DNA of 64,000 bases from Siphonobacter curvatus (GTDB taxonomy: Bacteria; Bacteroidota; Bacteroidia; Cytophagales; Spirosomataceae), in the NCBI RefSeq assembly GCF_002943425.1, contig NZ_PTRA01000005.1, positions 308,543 to 372,542 on the forward strand. Direction: 5' to 3'. The notes under the pieces are model-generated. The model searched no databases. It saw only the letters and a list, made by a program, of their open reading frames with translations, and was not told the DNA's origin. Both the position numbers and the translations under genes were made by a program. Shown here in pieces: positions 53,395 through 62,756 of this stretch (position 1 is its first letter; every line of letters begins with the position of its first letter).

Positions 53395-54666
53395 CTATTG
53401 ATTAAAAGCCTGGTATATCGTTTGTTTACCTGTCAACAACCTAATCTGCCGTATAGCACCGGTTCCTTCAAATCCATAGCCTAGTCCTACAATTTTACTA
53501 GCATACTTGGGAGCTGGCAACTGAAAAATTAACTGATCATTCATGTAGAAAAGAAGGAATCTTTTGTTGCCTTTGCAACTCACTTTCACCCAATCTTTGT
53601 ACGTGGTACCGAAGGAAGATAAATCGGTGGACTGACCATTAATCAGTGTATCGATAGCGAACAATTTCAAAGAAGAAATGCAACCATTTTGACTTAATGG
53701 AATGCTAATTGCACTCCCTTCAGTAAACAACACAACGCTAGTATGTTGACAGATCCCAGCTCCCTGACCATACGTGTTTTTGAGCTGACAGCTAAAGTTA
53801 AAGTCATCGGTACTGACGGGTTCGAAATTGCCCACATTGTAATAATGCACTGCTGGAGGATCCGGTTGTAATGGAATCCCGTTTGCTTGAATCGTTTCCA
53901 ACGATACATTCAAACCTGCCGCGTCACCAATAGCCGATTTTGCCAAATAAATGGGCACGGGTTTCCGATCAATCAAGGCTAGCCAGCCCTCGGTAGGAAT
54001 AACCACGGTATGTTTGCGGACCGTGTGGGTACCAACGAGCAGACGTGCTTCATAAGTACCCGGATAATAGTACAGTGAGGTAAATGCATGAGCCTGTCTA
54101 TCCACTCGTTGCCGCCGACTAGGGTCCCAACTCTGTTGAATAAAAATGGAATCAGTGGAGGCTGCGGAGGCATCATATGAAAAAACTACCGAATTGGGAA
54201 TACTGCGGGTGATGGCTCGGCTAGCAAAGCGATACGTAGGGTGCTGATTCGGCTGAAGTCGATCATACATGACATAAGTAACCAGTAATCCGGTCAAAAA
54301 TAGGCCACTGATTATCCAAATATATTGTCGCCACTTCGTACGATAGAATAATCGACGTGCCGGTTGATGAGCAGGTGGATCCGTCTGTTGGTTTTGATCG
54401 ACAAACTGTCGGAAAATACGCCAATCGGCATGACCTAAATATTTAGCTAGCGTATTTAAGGTCGTTATACTGGGTAAGTGATCATAACGAACCCGCCCCC
54501 ACAATCGACGGAGTGTACTAGTGCTCAGCCGCACTTGCGTTTGATCAAAGATTTGCTCACTCAGCACTTCAAAATCCGAGTTTTGCCAACTGTCGCTAGG
54601 CCCCCACGCCAGCTTTTTTTCAATTTCAAGTCGGTACTGTAGCCAGTACTTGTCTTCCTTTTGCAT
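53395..54666 (-). CDS. HTH-like N-terminus, one membrane helix and lectin-like C-terminus
   Basis: A 423-residue protein. Residues 1-90 resemble an unnamed Bacteroidota DNA-binding-like domain (LSTSTLRRLWGRVRYDHLPSITTLN is split over two helices). A membrane helix lies at about 113-135 (YIWIISGLFLTGLLVTYVMY). The C-terminal 280 residues are beta-rich, with a concanavalin/LamG-like end (KGNKRFLLFYMNDQLIFQLP, GLGYGFEGTGAIRQIRLL). This layout would put a DNA-binding domain inside and a ligand-binding domain in the periplasm, like a one-component membrane regulator. It is divergent from a secreted protein gene (125 bp apart), a plausible partner or target. I know no named family. Confidence 0.7.
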   Translation of the reverse strand: MQKEDKYWLQYRLEIEKKLAWGPSDSWQNSDFEVLSEQIFDQTQVRLSTSTLRRLWGRVRYDHLPSITTLNTLAKYLGHADWRIFRQFVDQNQQTDPPAHQPARRLFYRTKWRQYIWIISGLFLTGLLVTYVMYDRLQPNQHPTYRFASRAITRSIPNSVVFSYDASAASTDSIFIQQSWDPSRRQRVDRQAHAFTSLYYYPGTYEARLLVGTHTVRKHTVVIPTEGWLALIDRKPVPIYLAKSAIGDAAGLNVSLETIQANGIPLQPDPPAVHYYNVGNFEPVSTDDFNFSCQLKNTYGQGAGICQHTSVVLFTEGSAISIPLSQNGCISSLKLFAIDTLINGQSTDLSSFGTTYKDWVKVSCKGNKRFLLFYMNDQLIFQLPAPKYASKIVGLGYGFEGTGAIRQIRLLTGKQTIYQAFNQ

Positions 54667-54791
54667 TCAAAATCAGCGTGATACAATTTGACAGCGGTTG
54701 AACAAATCTTGAATCTGCACCTACTGATTGTGTTTCTACTTTTAGCTCAATGCTATGACAGCTAAAAGTAATTAAAACCAACAAGCAAGCA

Positions 54792-55991
54792 ATGAACCGG
54801 ATTTCATTCAACCTGTTAATGAGCCTTTGTCTCTGCGTAATCATTCTGGGCTCAATCATGGCCCAACCATCTAAACCCTTAAAAAAGACTACGGGCAGCC
54901 TCAGCATCCCTATGGAAGCCTCTTATTGGATGTTCGATTCTAGTAAAGTTGAATTTATCACGCATCGAGGAGTCAAAGCCGTACGCAGTAAGAATCAGGC
55001 TCCTTATCAGATTTTTCTTAAGAACCCGTCTTTCGCTGAGGGGACTATTGAATTTGATGTTGAGCTAACGGGTATCGGATTTCCCGGCATTAACTTCCGC
55101 ATGTCAGCAGACCAAAAGCAGGGCGAAAATTTTTACATTCGCTCGTTTGGTAGGGTTCCGCCCGAATTACGTACGACCTTACAATATGCTCCTATTGTCG
55201 ACGGCATAAGCCTATGGGATCTCTATGACGACTATCAAACAGGAGCGGTTATTTATCAGCAAGGCTGGAATCATGTCAGACTGGTTATATCGGGGCAGCG
55301 GATGATGGTCTTTGTCAACGATAGGGCCAAACCCAGTCTTTACATCCCGCGTTTAGAAGCTTCAAGCGCTCAGGGTGGCATCTCTTTGAGTGGAAACGTG
55401 ATCTATGCCAACGTTAAAATTGACCCCAATCCACCAACCGGCCAATGGGGACAAACCGATTATAATCCGCTTGCCACAGACACTCGTTATGTGAGAAATT
55501 GGCAGGTGCATGGCCCCATCGACTTCCCCTTTGGAAAGGATATAATTTATCCGCTTCCTAGTATGTATGGCACGCTAAACCGATCGGATATTCCCGATAG
55601 TACTGCCTCCTGGGAATCGATTCAGGCGGATGCAAGAGCAATGGTCAATTTGTCAAATCGCTATGGTGGAGTACCTAACGACAACCGTCGATTGGCTTGG
55701 TTAAAGACAACAATTCATTCAGATCATGCTCAACAAAAAATAGTACACTTGGGTTTTAGTGATGAAGTATGGCTATTTGTGAATGGGCAAATTGTTTATG
55801 TTGATAAGAATTACTTCGGTACTCCTAATGCGAAGAACGATGGACGGTGCAATCTAGAAAACGCTCAAGTACTTTTATCTTTAAAGCCTGGAAAGAATGA
55901 GATTATGATTGGTTTAGCAAACTATTTCTATGGGTGGGGTCTGATTGCTAGATGGTCTGACATGAACGGTATTCAAGGCATTAAAAACTAA
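54792..55991 (+). CDS. Secreted protein with two jelly-roll (glycan-binding-like) domains
   Basis: A 399-residue protein with signal peptide MNRISFNLLMSLCLCVIILGSIMAQ. Residues 45-215 look like a LamG/DUF1080-like jelly roll (EGTIEFDVELTGIGFPGINF, WNHVRLVISGQRMMVFVNDR). Residues 230-395 look like a galactose-binding-like domain (IVHLGFSDEVWLFVNGQIVY, LKPGKNEIMIGLANYFYGWG). No catalytic residues are recognisable. It is divergent from the HTH-membrane protein, whose C-terminus is lectin-like too, suggesting a shared sugar ligand. Function unknown. Confidence 0.75.
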   Translation: MNRISFNLLMSLCLCVIILGSIMAQPSKPLKKTTGSLSIPMEASYWMFDSSKVEFITHRGVKAVRSKNQAPYQIFLKNPSFAEGTIEFDVELTGIGFPGINFRMSADQKQGENFYIRSFGRVPPELRTTLQYAPIVDGISLWDLYDDYQTGAVIYQQGWNHVRLVISGQRMMVFVNDRAKPSLYIPRLEASSAQGGISLSGNVIYANVKIDPNPPTGQWGQTDYNPLATDTRYVRNWQVHGPIDFPFGKDIIYPLPSMYGTLNRSDIPDSTASWESIQADARAMVNLSNRYGGVPNDNRRLAWLKTTIHSDHAQQKIVHLGFSDEVWLFVNGQIVYVDKNYFGTPNAKNDGRCNLENAQVLLSLKPGKNEIMIGLANYFYGWGLIARWSDMNGIQGIKN

Positions 55992-56084
55992 TTAGCCTAC
56001 ACAATTATTTGGTGCAAAATTGTATGGGAGTACAGTAAAATATTTCACAGGTTTGTTGCAAACGAAAATGGATCTATGAGATAG

Positions 56085-56311
56085 ATCCGTAGAGGTACCG
56101 GTATTGGCCGAAAGCTTCTAGAAACAGCACTTGCCTATTGCCAAGAAACAGCGTTCAAACGTTGTATTTGTTAACAACGGATGTACCAAAAAAGGCTATT
56201 TCTATGTACAAAAAAGCAGGCTTTGAATTAAGTAGCTCAATTGAAGTTACGTAGTGGGGCCAGCTCCTTCATGAAGAGCGTTACGATTTTATGGTAAGTA
56301 AAGTGCCTTAA
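56085..56311 (+). pseudogene. Decayed GNAT acetyltransferase (C-terminal part)
   Basis: In one frame the acetyl-CoA-binding loop RRGTGIGRKLLETALAYC is followed by ETAFKRCIC and a stop. In the next frame LTTDVPKKAISMYKKAGFEL, then an in-frame stop, then WGQLLHEERYDFMVSKVP complete a typical GNAT end. At least one frameshift and one nonsense codon are needed and the N-terminal half is missing, so it cannot be functional. Confidence 0.75.
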
Positions 56312-56527
56312 GTATGCTTGCTGAATGGGCCATTAGCCCTATCCTAATAGTTATAGATTAAACGGATCATATCTTTAATTCTATAGTATATAGTTTGTAG
56401 TATTGAGCTAGCCACAAAACACTGGGCAAATTTATAAGCTGCATTGTGAAGTGTATGATTCAGCTTGTCTTAGAGCTTAAATAGGAGAGACATTCTTAGT
56501 ACAAGTCTTTGACATATAGATACTTAT

Positions 56528-56845
56528 TTAAAAAATATGTTTCAGTCCATTAAACGAAACGGTTGAAATAAGATAATATCGTTTCCGCATCAAAATGGGA
56601 ACAGTAGCCGAAAACTTTAGAGTATTAAACTGCCTGACTTTACCCTGTTCAAGCGGTTGGCCTTTTAGCTTTATTTGGTAGCGATCGCCACCATTTACAT
56701 CGTATTCTAAATTAAAGGGCCGGATAGCGGGGGAATTCCGGAACACGGATTTGGTAATTTGGCTTTTTAGGAAATCCTTTTTTATTTGCCCATTAGCAAC
56801 GAAACTAACTAAAATCAAAACAAAGAGAATAGACTGTATTTTCAT
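56528..56845 (-). CDS. Short secreted protein, probably a truncated outer-membrane barrel
   Basis: A 105-residue frame with signal peptide MKIQSILFVLILVSFVANGQ. The rest (RPFNLEYDVNGGDRYQIKLKG, TLKFSATVPILMRKRYYLIS) resembles the first strands of Bacteroidota outer-membrane beta-barrel proteins, which are normally about three times longer. It stops after NGLKHIF, and I see no continuation in the other frames. A truncated or decaying gene is more likely than a short functional one. AT-rich. Confidence 0.45.
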   Translation of the reverse strand: MKIQSILFVLILVSFVANGQIKKDFLKSQITKSVFRNSPAIRPFNLEYDVNGGDRYQIKLKGQPLEQGKVRQFNTLKFSATVPILMRKRYYLISTVSFNGLKHIF

Positions 56846-57423
56846 AGGCAATAGTGTGAACGATGGAATAGCTGTTAGTGCTAAAAATAATTCCTTTTCA
56901 AAGGCTGATCATTTTTATGCAAACATACTTGACGGAAGTTTAAGCACATACTTCTTAACTTATACTATTAATTTTCTTTAACTATTTGTAGTGCTGGATT
57001 TTGCAGTAGTTAAGTGGTCGTCGTTTGTCAAAGGTTATAGCGTTCAAACTGTAATATAAAGAATACTTTAAAAGTATATATTTAATCAAGATACACTTAC
57101 TCATTTTCTTTAAATCATTAAAAGAATAAACTTAATACTATCCTTCGAAAAATAATACTAAATCGGTTGATCTATGAACAAAGTATTTAAAGATGTAATA
57201 CTAAAACTTCAAGACACATGTATGCCTGTTTTTACCTGAAAGGACATAAAGGTTTTTATTACGCTGATTAGCTAAACCTATTAATTAATGTGTTATCGTG
57301 TAATCATTGGGCTGTCCGTTTTATTACTGATGAATACTGTTTTTGAGGAATACTAGAAAAAAGCCTCATTGAGACTAGTACGATAAAACCTATCCGTTTT
57401 ATAGTATTAGAAATTGGGAAGGA
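56846..57423. other. AT-rich intergenic region, 578 bp
   Basis: No frame of protein-like composition on either strand. Long A/T runs and several TTTAAAG-like words. I see nothing to annotate. Confidence 0.5.
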
Positions 57424-58338
57424 CTAAAATTCAACTTTGGCTAACTCTTTCGATATCTCCCATAATCTTATAGAAACATCTACATCCTCCGCTTGTGCAG
57501 GTATTTTTGCCACAGCAGGAAATCCGCGAGTCTCCATCAGCTTGTTGGGTCCATAATACCCCCCTCCTTTAGCCTCTGGAGAAGTGGCTGCATATAAGGT
57601 TGGCAAGGCTCCCTGTGCGGAGGGCTGAAACAAAAACGGTAAAAAGGTTCTCGCCATTCCTGCAACACTCCATCGTCCTGCACCTGTAATAAGCAGATTT
57701 GTCCGGGAAACACCTGGATGGGCAGCCACACTCGTGATACCCCAACCGTGCTTGTCACTTTGCCGCTGCAGTTCTAAGGCAAACATCAGGTTCGCAAGTT
57801 TTGATTGACTATAGGCTTTCCCAGGAACATACGAAGATTTGGATTGAAGGTCATCAAAATTGATTGATCCTTCACGATTAGCTACACTTGACAGGGTAAT
57901 AACACGAGCATATGGTGACTGACGTAATAAGGGAAGAAGTTGTGCTGTTAGTGCAAAGTGACCGATATGGTTTGTACCGAACTGTAACTCAAAACCATCG
58001 GCCGTTTCGAGTCGTTTAGGTGGCGTCATTACGCCAGCATTATTGATGAGAAGATCGATGGCTTGCCCTTTTAAAATCATTCTCGACGCAAAGGATTTGA
58101 TTGATGACAGGTCTGCAAGATCTATTTTCTCAAAACTTACGTTGGCTTTGGGGTTAATCTGTTGAATCCTGGCAATGGATTCCGCTCCTTTTTGAGTATT
58201 GCGTCCCATCACTACTACCTTCCATCCTGCCGATGATAGTGCCAGTGCATCCTCGTATCCTATACCTTCGGTACTGCCTGTAATGATAGCTAAACCATTG
58301 TTTCTTTGCGGAATATTAACTGTGGTCCACTTTTTCAT
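57424..58338 (-). CDS. Short-chain dehydrogenase/reductase
   Basis: A 304-residue Rossmann oxidoreductase. The cofactor loop is ITGSTEGIGYEDAL, followed by NNAGVM (position about 98), the catalytic Ser in VITLSSVANREG and Tyr/Lys in KAYSQSKLANLMFA (YxxxK). VMGRN after the second strand suggests NADP. The group resembles retinol dehydrogenase/WWOX-like SDRs that are common in drug- or stress-response loci. The substrate is unknown. It stands alone, with gene debris on its upstream side. Start ATG 58338. Confidence 0.9.
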   Translation of the reverse strand: MKKWTTVNIPQRNNGLAIITGSTEGIGYEDALALSSAGWKVVVMGRNTQKGAESIARIQQINPKANVSFEKIDLADLSSIKSFASRMILKGQAIDLLINNAGVMTPPKRLETADGFELQFGTNHIGHFALTAQLLPLLRQSPYARVITLSSVANREGSINFDDLQSKSSYVPGKAYSQSKLANLMFALELQRQSDKHGWGITSVAAHPGVSRTNLLITGAGRWSVAGMARTFLPFLFQPSAQGALPTLYAATSPEAKGGGYYGPNKLMETRGFPAVAKIPAQAEDVDVSIRLWEISKELAKVEF

Positions 58339-58589
58339 TTTCTTCTGTTTTTAATGTTTTTGTGAATGCAAAGGTGGATCACATTAAAAACACAGGTGTA
58401 GTCAAAAATCGTATTGTTGTAGTCGAATGTAATGCATCAACAAATAGCCGTTGCTTTGGGATGGGGTATTAACAGACTTGATATTAGGAAAGCCTGTGCT
58501 ACTGAAATCTGTTGAGAGTTACCCCGTGTTGATGTATCCGATCAGGGAATGGACGTCGCGAAAGGATGGCATTGCTCAGCGTCCAGTGA

Positions 58590-59131
58590 AGGGACTGGTC
58601 TTTAGAGCAATTGGTTAAGATTCAACGGGAAATGAGCGGATTCAATCAACTTATTCGGTCCGAATACTATCCCAAGCTCTTCATTGAAGACGTAAATCAA
58701 ATGAAGCTATTGGTGATCTGGATACCGGGAAGTTCTAACGGCCTCACCAGGTACCGGGGGTCATTACCGATAAACAGAAGACCTTTCACTACTATATTCG
58801 AAAGTATGCTAATTCCGTCAAAGCTTCTCTGCCCGAGCAGCAGGAACTCATCAGTTTAGCCAACCAGCTACCTCTCGATGATCGTCCGGATACGCAGGCC
58901 ACCTTAGAAGATAGTTCTTTATTCTGGATCAGAGAGTACTTGCAGCAAACGAATAGCCGGCTCTTGGATAACCTCGAACAAACCGTCAGGCGGAATTTAC
59001 TCCAGCAGACGGGTTTGCGTTCCGGGCCCCTTGATCAAGAATTCCCTCGCCACGTGTCCTTGATGCTTTTCCCGGAGCGGCCCGATCGGTTCTTTTCTTA
59101 TACCTTGAGGGGTAACATCCGATTTTTCTAA
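58590..59131 (+). pseudogene. Decayed AlbA-type (RecG-like) ATP-binding protein gene
   Basis: The first frame reads WSLEQLVKIQREMSGFNQLI, then EYYPKLFIEDVNQMKLLVIW; after one frameshift near 58735 it continues VPGVITDKQKTFHYYIRKYA, SVKASLPEQQELISLANQLP and LDDRPDTQATLED. This matches the putative ATP-binding/AlbA_2 family, whose consensus here is VPGG-N-RPY-VP, YYIR-GS-VKA and DDR. The fragment lacks both the N-terminal domain and a proper end (it stops at 59131). A stop codon lies just upstream at 58587. It is a remnant. Confidence 0.72.
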
Positions 59132-59310
59132 AAGCAGACGTTATACTTTTTCCAGAAAAGAAAATTAACCACGTTTGCAACTCATTGAAAATCACTAGCT
59201 TACAGATAAAAATACCACTTAACCATAAGCATAGGTCAGGAATCGCTGAGATTTTTTACCAGGATTTTCCTTCATGAGCGAAATCCGATGAGGAAATAAT
59301 TTGTCATCAT

Positions 59311-59330
59311 TTTAAACTGATCAGTTTAAA
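59311..59330. promoter_or_regulatory. TetR operator upstream of the tetR gene
   Basis: TTTAAACTGATCAGTTTAAA is a perfect 20-bp palindrome 21 bp before the tetR start codon. A one-mismatch copy lies before the MFS gene (59986). It fits autoregulation by the TetR protein. Confidence 0.85.
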
Positions 59331-59351
59331 AAAACATAGCTTTGTAGCACT

Positions 59352-59933
59352 ATGGGAAGAAACAAGGAATTTGATTACGAACAGAAACTGGATATTGCAC
59401 TGGAAATTTTCTGGACTCAAGGTTACCATATGACTTCTATCACTGACTTGGAGAGTCATATGGGCATTAACAGAAGTAGTATTTATCCTACCTATGGCGA
59501 TAAAAAAGAACTACTTATAAAATGTCTAGCAAAATATCTGAAATCTAAAGTGTCTGACTACTCAGCGATTCTGAACGGTGATCAATCGGATGCCATTGAA
59601 AATTTAAGAAGCCTATTGCGGTTGGCAGTAGATCAGAGCATTAACGAAGAAAGGACCTGTTTGGCCGTTAAGATGGCATTTGAAGTTGGATTAGCTGATG
59701 AAGATATCAGACGTTTACTGGCTAATCATGAGAAAAAAATTGAAGAGATCTACTTCAAAACTTTAAAAATTGGACAGGAGCAAGGGTGTATGAAAGCTGA
59801 TTTAGATACAAAATCTACGGCTGATTTCTTGGCATGCTCGTCGAGTGCAATGTTTAAAAACTACGTTTTAAATAAAAATCGGAAGGTTGTTTACGATATG
59901 ATAGAAAACCTGATCCTGATGATTAAAACATAA
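59352..59933 (+). CDS. TetR-family transcriptional repressor
   Basis: A 193-residue regulator. The N-terminal HTH includes FDYEQKLDIALEIFWTQGYH and ITDLESHMGINRSSIYPTYG, then DKKELLIKCL. The C-terminal ligand domain has a TetR_C-like helical pattern. It is followed 72 bp downstream by an MFS pump, and both genes have the same palindrome just before their start codons. So it very probably represses itself and the pump until a substrate binds. The inducer is unknown. Confidence 0.93.
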   Translation: MGRNKEFDYEQKLDIALEIFWTQGYHMTSITDLESHMGINRSSIYPTYGDKKELLIKCLAKYLKSKVSDYSAILNGDQSDAIENLRSLLRLAVDQSINEERTCLAVKMAFEVGLADEDIRRLLANHEKKIEEIYFKTLKIGQEQGCMKADLDTKSTADFLACSSSAMFKNYVLNKNRKVVYDMIENLILMIKT

Positions 59934-59985
59934 GGGTGACAGAACAATTCACCCACTTAATCTGCATAATATTTTTTTACCTTTT

Positions 59986-60005
59986 TTTAAACCGATCAGT
60001 TTAAA
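59986..60005. promoter_or_regulatory. TetR operator abutting the MFS start codon
   Basis: TTTAAACCGATCAGTTTAAA differs from the upstream operator by one base and ends directly before the ATG at 60006. Binding there would block transcription through, or initiation at, the MFS gene. The ATG so close to the operator leaves no room for a classical ribosome-binding site. Confidence 0.85.
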
Positions 60006-61184
60006 ATGAATTTAGTAGTAAACAAAAGAATAGCTTATATCGGATGTTTAGGCGTTCTCGGAATTATAAGTACAGAATTTGGCGTGATTGGGATCTTGCC
60101 GCAGATCGCGAAGTACTACCATATAAATATTGGAACAGCAGGGTATCTGTTAAGCCTATTTGCGTTGACTATTGCCGTAACAGGCCCATTCATGGTATTA
60201 TATGTCTCAAAATTTGACAAAAAGAAAATCATGATGTCTGCCCTTGGGCTGTTCTTGATTTCTAATTTTTTCTCAATATTCAGTCCGCCTTTCTGGCTAC
60301 TGATGATCCTAAGGATCCTACCCACTATTTTACATCCGGCGTTCTTTTCAATGGCCATTGCTGCTGCAACCAAAGACACCTCTGCTCAAATGCAGATGAG
60401 GTTGACCAGTATTATCATCGGTGGTATTGCCCTGGCACAGGTGACGCTGATTCCCTTTACTACGTATATAGCGAGCATTTACACCTGGCAGCTGACTTAT
60501 GTTATACAGGGTTTCATCATTCTGATGACGTTGTTCATCATGTATAAGTTTTTGCCAGCTATGCCTAATACAGAAGTAAAGTCTTTTAAAAACCAATTGA
60601 GTATACTTACAAGACCCCGTTTTATCGCTGGAACTGCGGTGAACCTATTTTTCATAACGGCCTGGTTTTGTTCCTACAGTTATTTTGCAGACTATCTTTC
60701 CAAATCAAAAGAGTTAAGTGCACAACAAATCAGCTATATGTTACTTTTATTCGGCGTGATGGGTGTAATTTCTAACTTTCTGGCAGGTCGTTTGTTGGGT
60801 AAGTACATGATCTGGACTACTTTATTTTTCCTTACAGGTACGTTTCTAGTTCCGCTGGCATTTCAATATACGACGGGTTCAATACTCAGTGTAGCCGTTG
60901 TAGTTGGTTTTTGGGGAATTATGTATGGACCGTGTTTCCTGATTGGTGTGGGTCATATGGTGTCGGCGGCATCTGATGCCAAAGAATTCGCAAATAGCCT
61001 TCAAACTTCATTTGGAAATCTTGGCGTTTCACTAGGCACGGCTACCGGAGGGTGGTTTATCAATTATTACGGCATATCCATTACGCCCTGGGTAGGTACC
61101 GGGTTTGGTCTATTGACCTTTTTTATGGTACTATGCCGAGCCTGGCTGGATAGGAATGTTCACGCGGGTAAAGAGTATTCCTAA
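60006..61184 (+). CDS. MFS (DHA1) drug efflux transporter
   Basis: A 392-residue inner-membrane protein with 12 predicted helices. The N-terminus has FGVIGILPQIAKYY and GTAGYLLSLFALTIAVTGPF, typical of the AraJ/sugar-efflux and chloramphenicol-efflux group. The C-terminal part has FGNLGVSLGTATGGWFINYYG, a motif C-like helix of antiporters. It is controlled by the TetR gene upstream. The substrate cannot be read from sequence. ATG start at 60006. Confidence 0.93.
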   Translation: MNLVVNKRIAYIGCLGVLGIISTEFGVIGILPQIAKYYHINIGTAGYLLSLFALTIAVTGPFMVLYVSKFDKKKIMMSALGLFLISNFFSIFSPPFWLLMILRILPTILHPAFFSMAIAAATKDTSAQMQMRLTSIIIGGIALAQVTLIPFTTYIASIYTWQLTYVIQGFIILMTLFIMYKFLPAMPNTEVKSFKNQLSILTRPRFIAGTAVNLFFITAWFCSYSYFADYLSKSKELSAQQISYMLLLFGVMGVISNFLAGRLLGKYMIWTTLFFLTGTFLVPLAFQYTTGSILSVAVVVGFWGIMYGPCFLIGVGHMVSAASDAKEFANSLQTSFGNLGVSLGTATGGWFINYYGISITPWVGTGFGLLTFFMVLCRAWLDRNVHAGKEYS

Positions 61185-61206
61185 TACCTACTTCTTTATA
61201 GTAGAC

Positions 61207-61244
61207 TTCAAAATGAGCCATAACTTTTGGGGGCTCATTTTGAA
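61207..61244. terminator. Rho-independent terminator after the MFS gene
   Basis: TTCAAAATGAGCC (61207-61219) and GGCTCATTTTGAA (61232-61244) pair perfectly over 13 bp around a 12-base loop. The stem has T-rich edges. It lies 23 bp after the MFS stop. Confidence 0.88.
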
Positions 61245-61377
61245 ATATTGATCGGGTTAAGGGTCCAGTAGTTTCTTATTTTTGATAGATCCGCTTCTTT
61301 CTTGCCTGAGTCAAATCATAATTTTCCTGGATCGTTAGTCAGAACTCTGGAGTGGTATTAGAGAAGGCAACTACCCT

Positions 61378-61560
61378 TCATATAAGTATCTCCGTTACGT
61401 TAGCAGCCAGAGTAAAGCTTCTTTTCTTTTTTTCAGCTATGGCTTTCTCAGTACGATCCGCGGTTAGTTCCCGTTCGTGCTATCCCATCGTGGCCAGGAT
61501 ACCGATGGTTAGGGTATTGCCTTCTGCCCTATTACAGCCATTGAAGTTGAATCCCGGAAG
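61378..61560 (-). pseudogene. Remnant of a second serine recombinase
   Basis: Read on the minus strand from 61554 the frame gives FNFNGCNRAEGNTLTIGI, LATMG, a stop codon, then HERELTADRTEKAIAEKKKR and SFTLAANVTE. It aligns with VDFVACDIPDANTLTIGIMA and HERELISERTRNALQQKKRQ of the intact recombinase at 62852, on the opposite strand. Only the middle of the catalytic domain survives. It was missed by length and by the internal stop. Two related recombinases in 2 kb suggest repeated insertions here. Confidence 0.8.
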
Positions 61561-61607
61561 CATGAAGGGTAAAAACTAGTAACTAACCCAGGTAAAGGAA
61601 TAAACCT

Positions 61608-62291
61608 TCATGGTAAGGAAAAGCGATCCAAAGTTTGTAGCTGCTTTTCTTTCATGTACCAATCATTACTTACCAATTCAAGGGTATCTATACAAATGGT
61701 ACCAAAGGCATGGGTTCGGTGTGCAAAGAGATAATTTAAAAGTTCTTCTTTCTGCTGGAGGGGCGATTGAAATCTCACTACCGTCGCATGAGCCGTCTGG
61801 AGTACGTACCGCTCATCCAGACTTTGCTGTAAAGCCGTAGTAGCAAAGGCCGTTCGAAGTCTGGTTCGGATTCGGGAAAGAGAATCCTCTTGCCAAAATC
61901 CCTGAATCATGATGCCTGCGGGTGAAGCCGTAATCCCTGTAAAGTCCAGTTGGAAAGAGGTCTGATCTTTTAAGGCTTCTTTAATTACATTACTATAATC
62001 GCTGGGTTGTATCTGTGAGAGGGCAAAACCTTCGTAACAGGAAATGATCGATAAGATCGTAATATGAATATCGGATGTGGGATAGTAGTATTGAGCAGGC
62101 TCCAGAGCTTGTAAAGGCTTAAGAAAGCTTTGAATCTGGTCTACTACTGTTTTACTAGGGCGAGCGATTAAGGTAACTCCCCTTCTTTGATCGGAAGATG
62201 AACTCACAAGCGGGTCCATTTGATATTGATCCGACGTTATTTTTTTGCAGGCATCTTCAAACAGTGCATCGTATCGCTGAGCTATATTCAT
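61608..62291 (-). CDS. 2H phosphoesterase-superfamily protein
   Basis: A 227-residue protein with two H-x-T-h signatures: HITIL (His76) and HATVV (His168), the paired motifs of the 2H phosphoesterase superfamily (2'-5' RNA ligase/cyclic phosphodiesterase fold). The domain has internal two-fold symmetry of about 90 residues, and length is typical. Substrates in the superfamily include 2',3'-cyclic phosphates and 2'-5' linkages; the one here is unknown. No signal peptide is present, so it is cytoplasmic. It is flanked by recombinase remnants and stands alone. Confidence 0.8.
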   Translation of the reverse strand: MNIAQRYDALFEDACKKITSDQYQMDPLVSSSSDQRRGVTLIARPSKTVVDQIQSFLKPLQALEPAQYYYPTSDIHITILSIISCYEGFALSQIQPSDYSNVIKEALKDQTSFQLDFTGITASPAGIMIQGFWQEDSLSRIRTRLRTAFATTALQQSLDERYVLQTAHATVVRFQSPLQQKEELLNYLFAHRTHAFGTICIDTLELVSNDWYMKEKQLQTLDRFSLP

Positions 62292-62566
62292 TTGTGTATG
62301 CTTCTCGGGGGAGCAAGTGCTTTACTCACCCCTCAAGGTTTAAAAATGGGCGTTCGAATGATCGGGATTATCTACCACTACACGATGAGCAGGGATGGAC
62401 TAGGTAAGCCCTCAGACGGCAATGAACGAGGTTTAGTACGATTGCATCCGAAGCATTAGCTATTCCGCTCTCTAAACATTTCTTTACTTTAGTCTTTATA
62501 CGTATGATGTCTTACTTAACTGTGCAAAAGTAAGGATGTGGAGTCTTACCTGAGTAATTAGCCTAG

Positions 62567-62586
62567 GTTCACTCGGCTGAGTGAAC
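62567..62586. repeat. 8-bp hairpin with GGCT loop
   Basis: GTTCACTC (62567-62574) and GAGTGAAC (62579-62586) pair perfectly around GGCT. There is no T-run. It is one of a series of palindromes upstream of the recombinase and could be a recombination site or hairpin. Confidence 0.5.
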
Positions 62587-62756
62587 TTGGATACACTTCT
62601 AGAAGTTTTAGATGACTTGTTTCTGAGTTTCAAGTCCAAGACCCGACCGTCACTACATTTGAGTAAAACTTCTAATAATTGACAAATTACCAAATCCTAT
62701 TTTAAATTATTTTATTATTTGAATGTTCCAAGGGGGAGAATTATTATTCTATAGTT

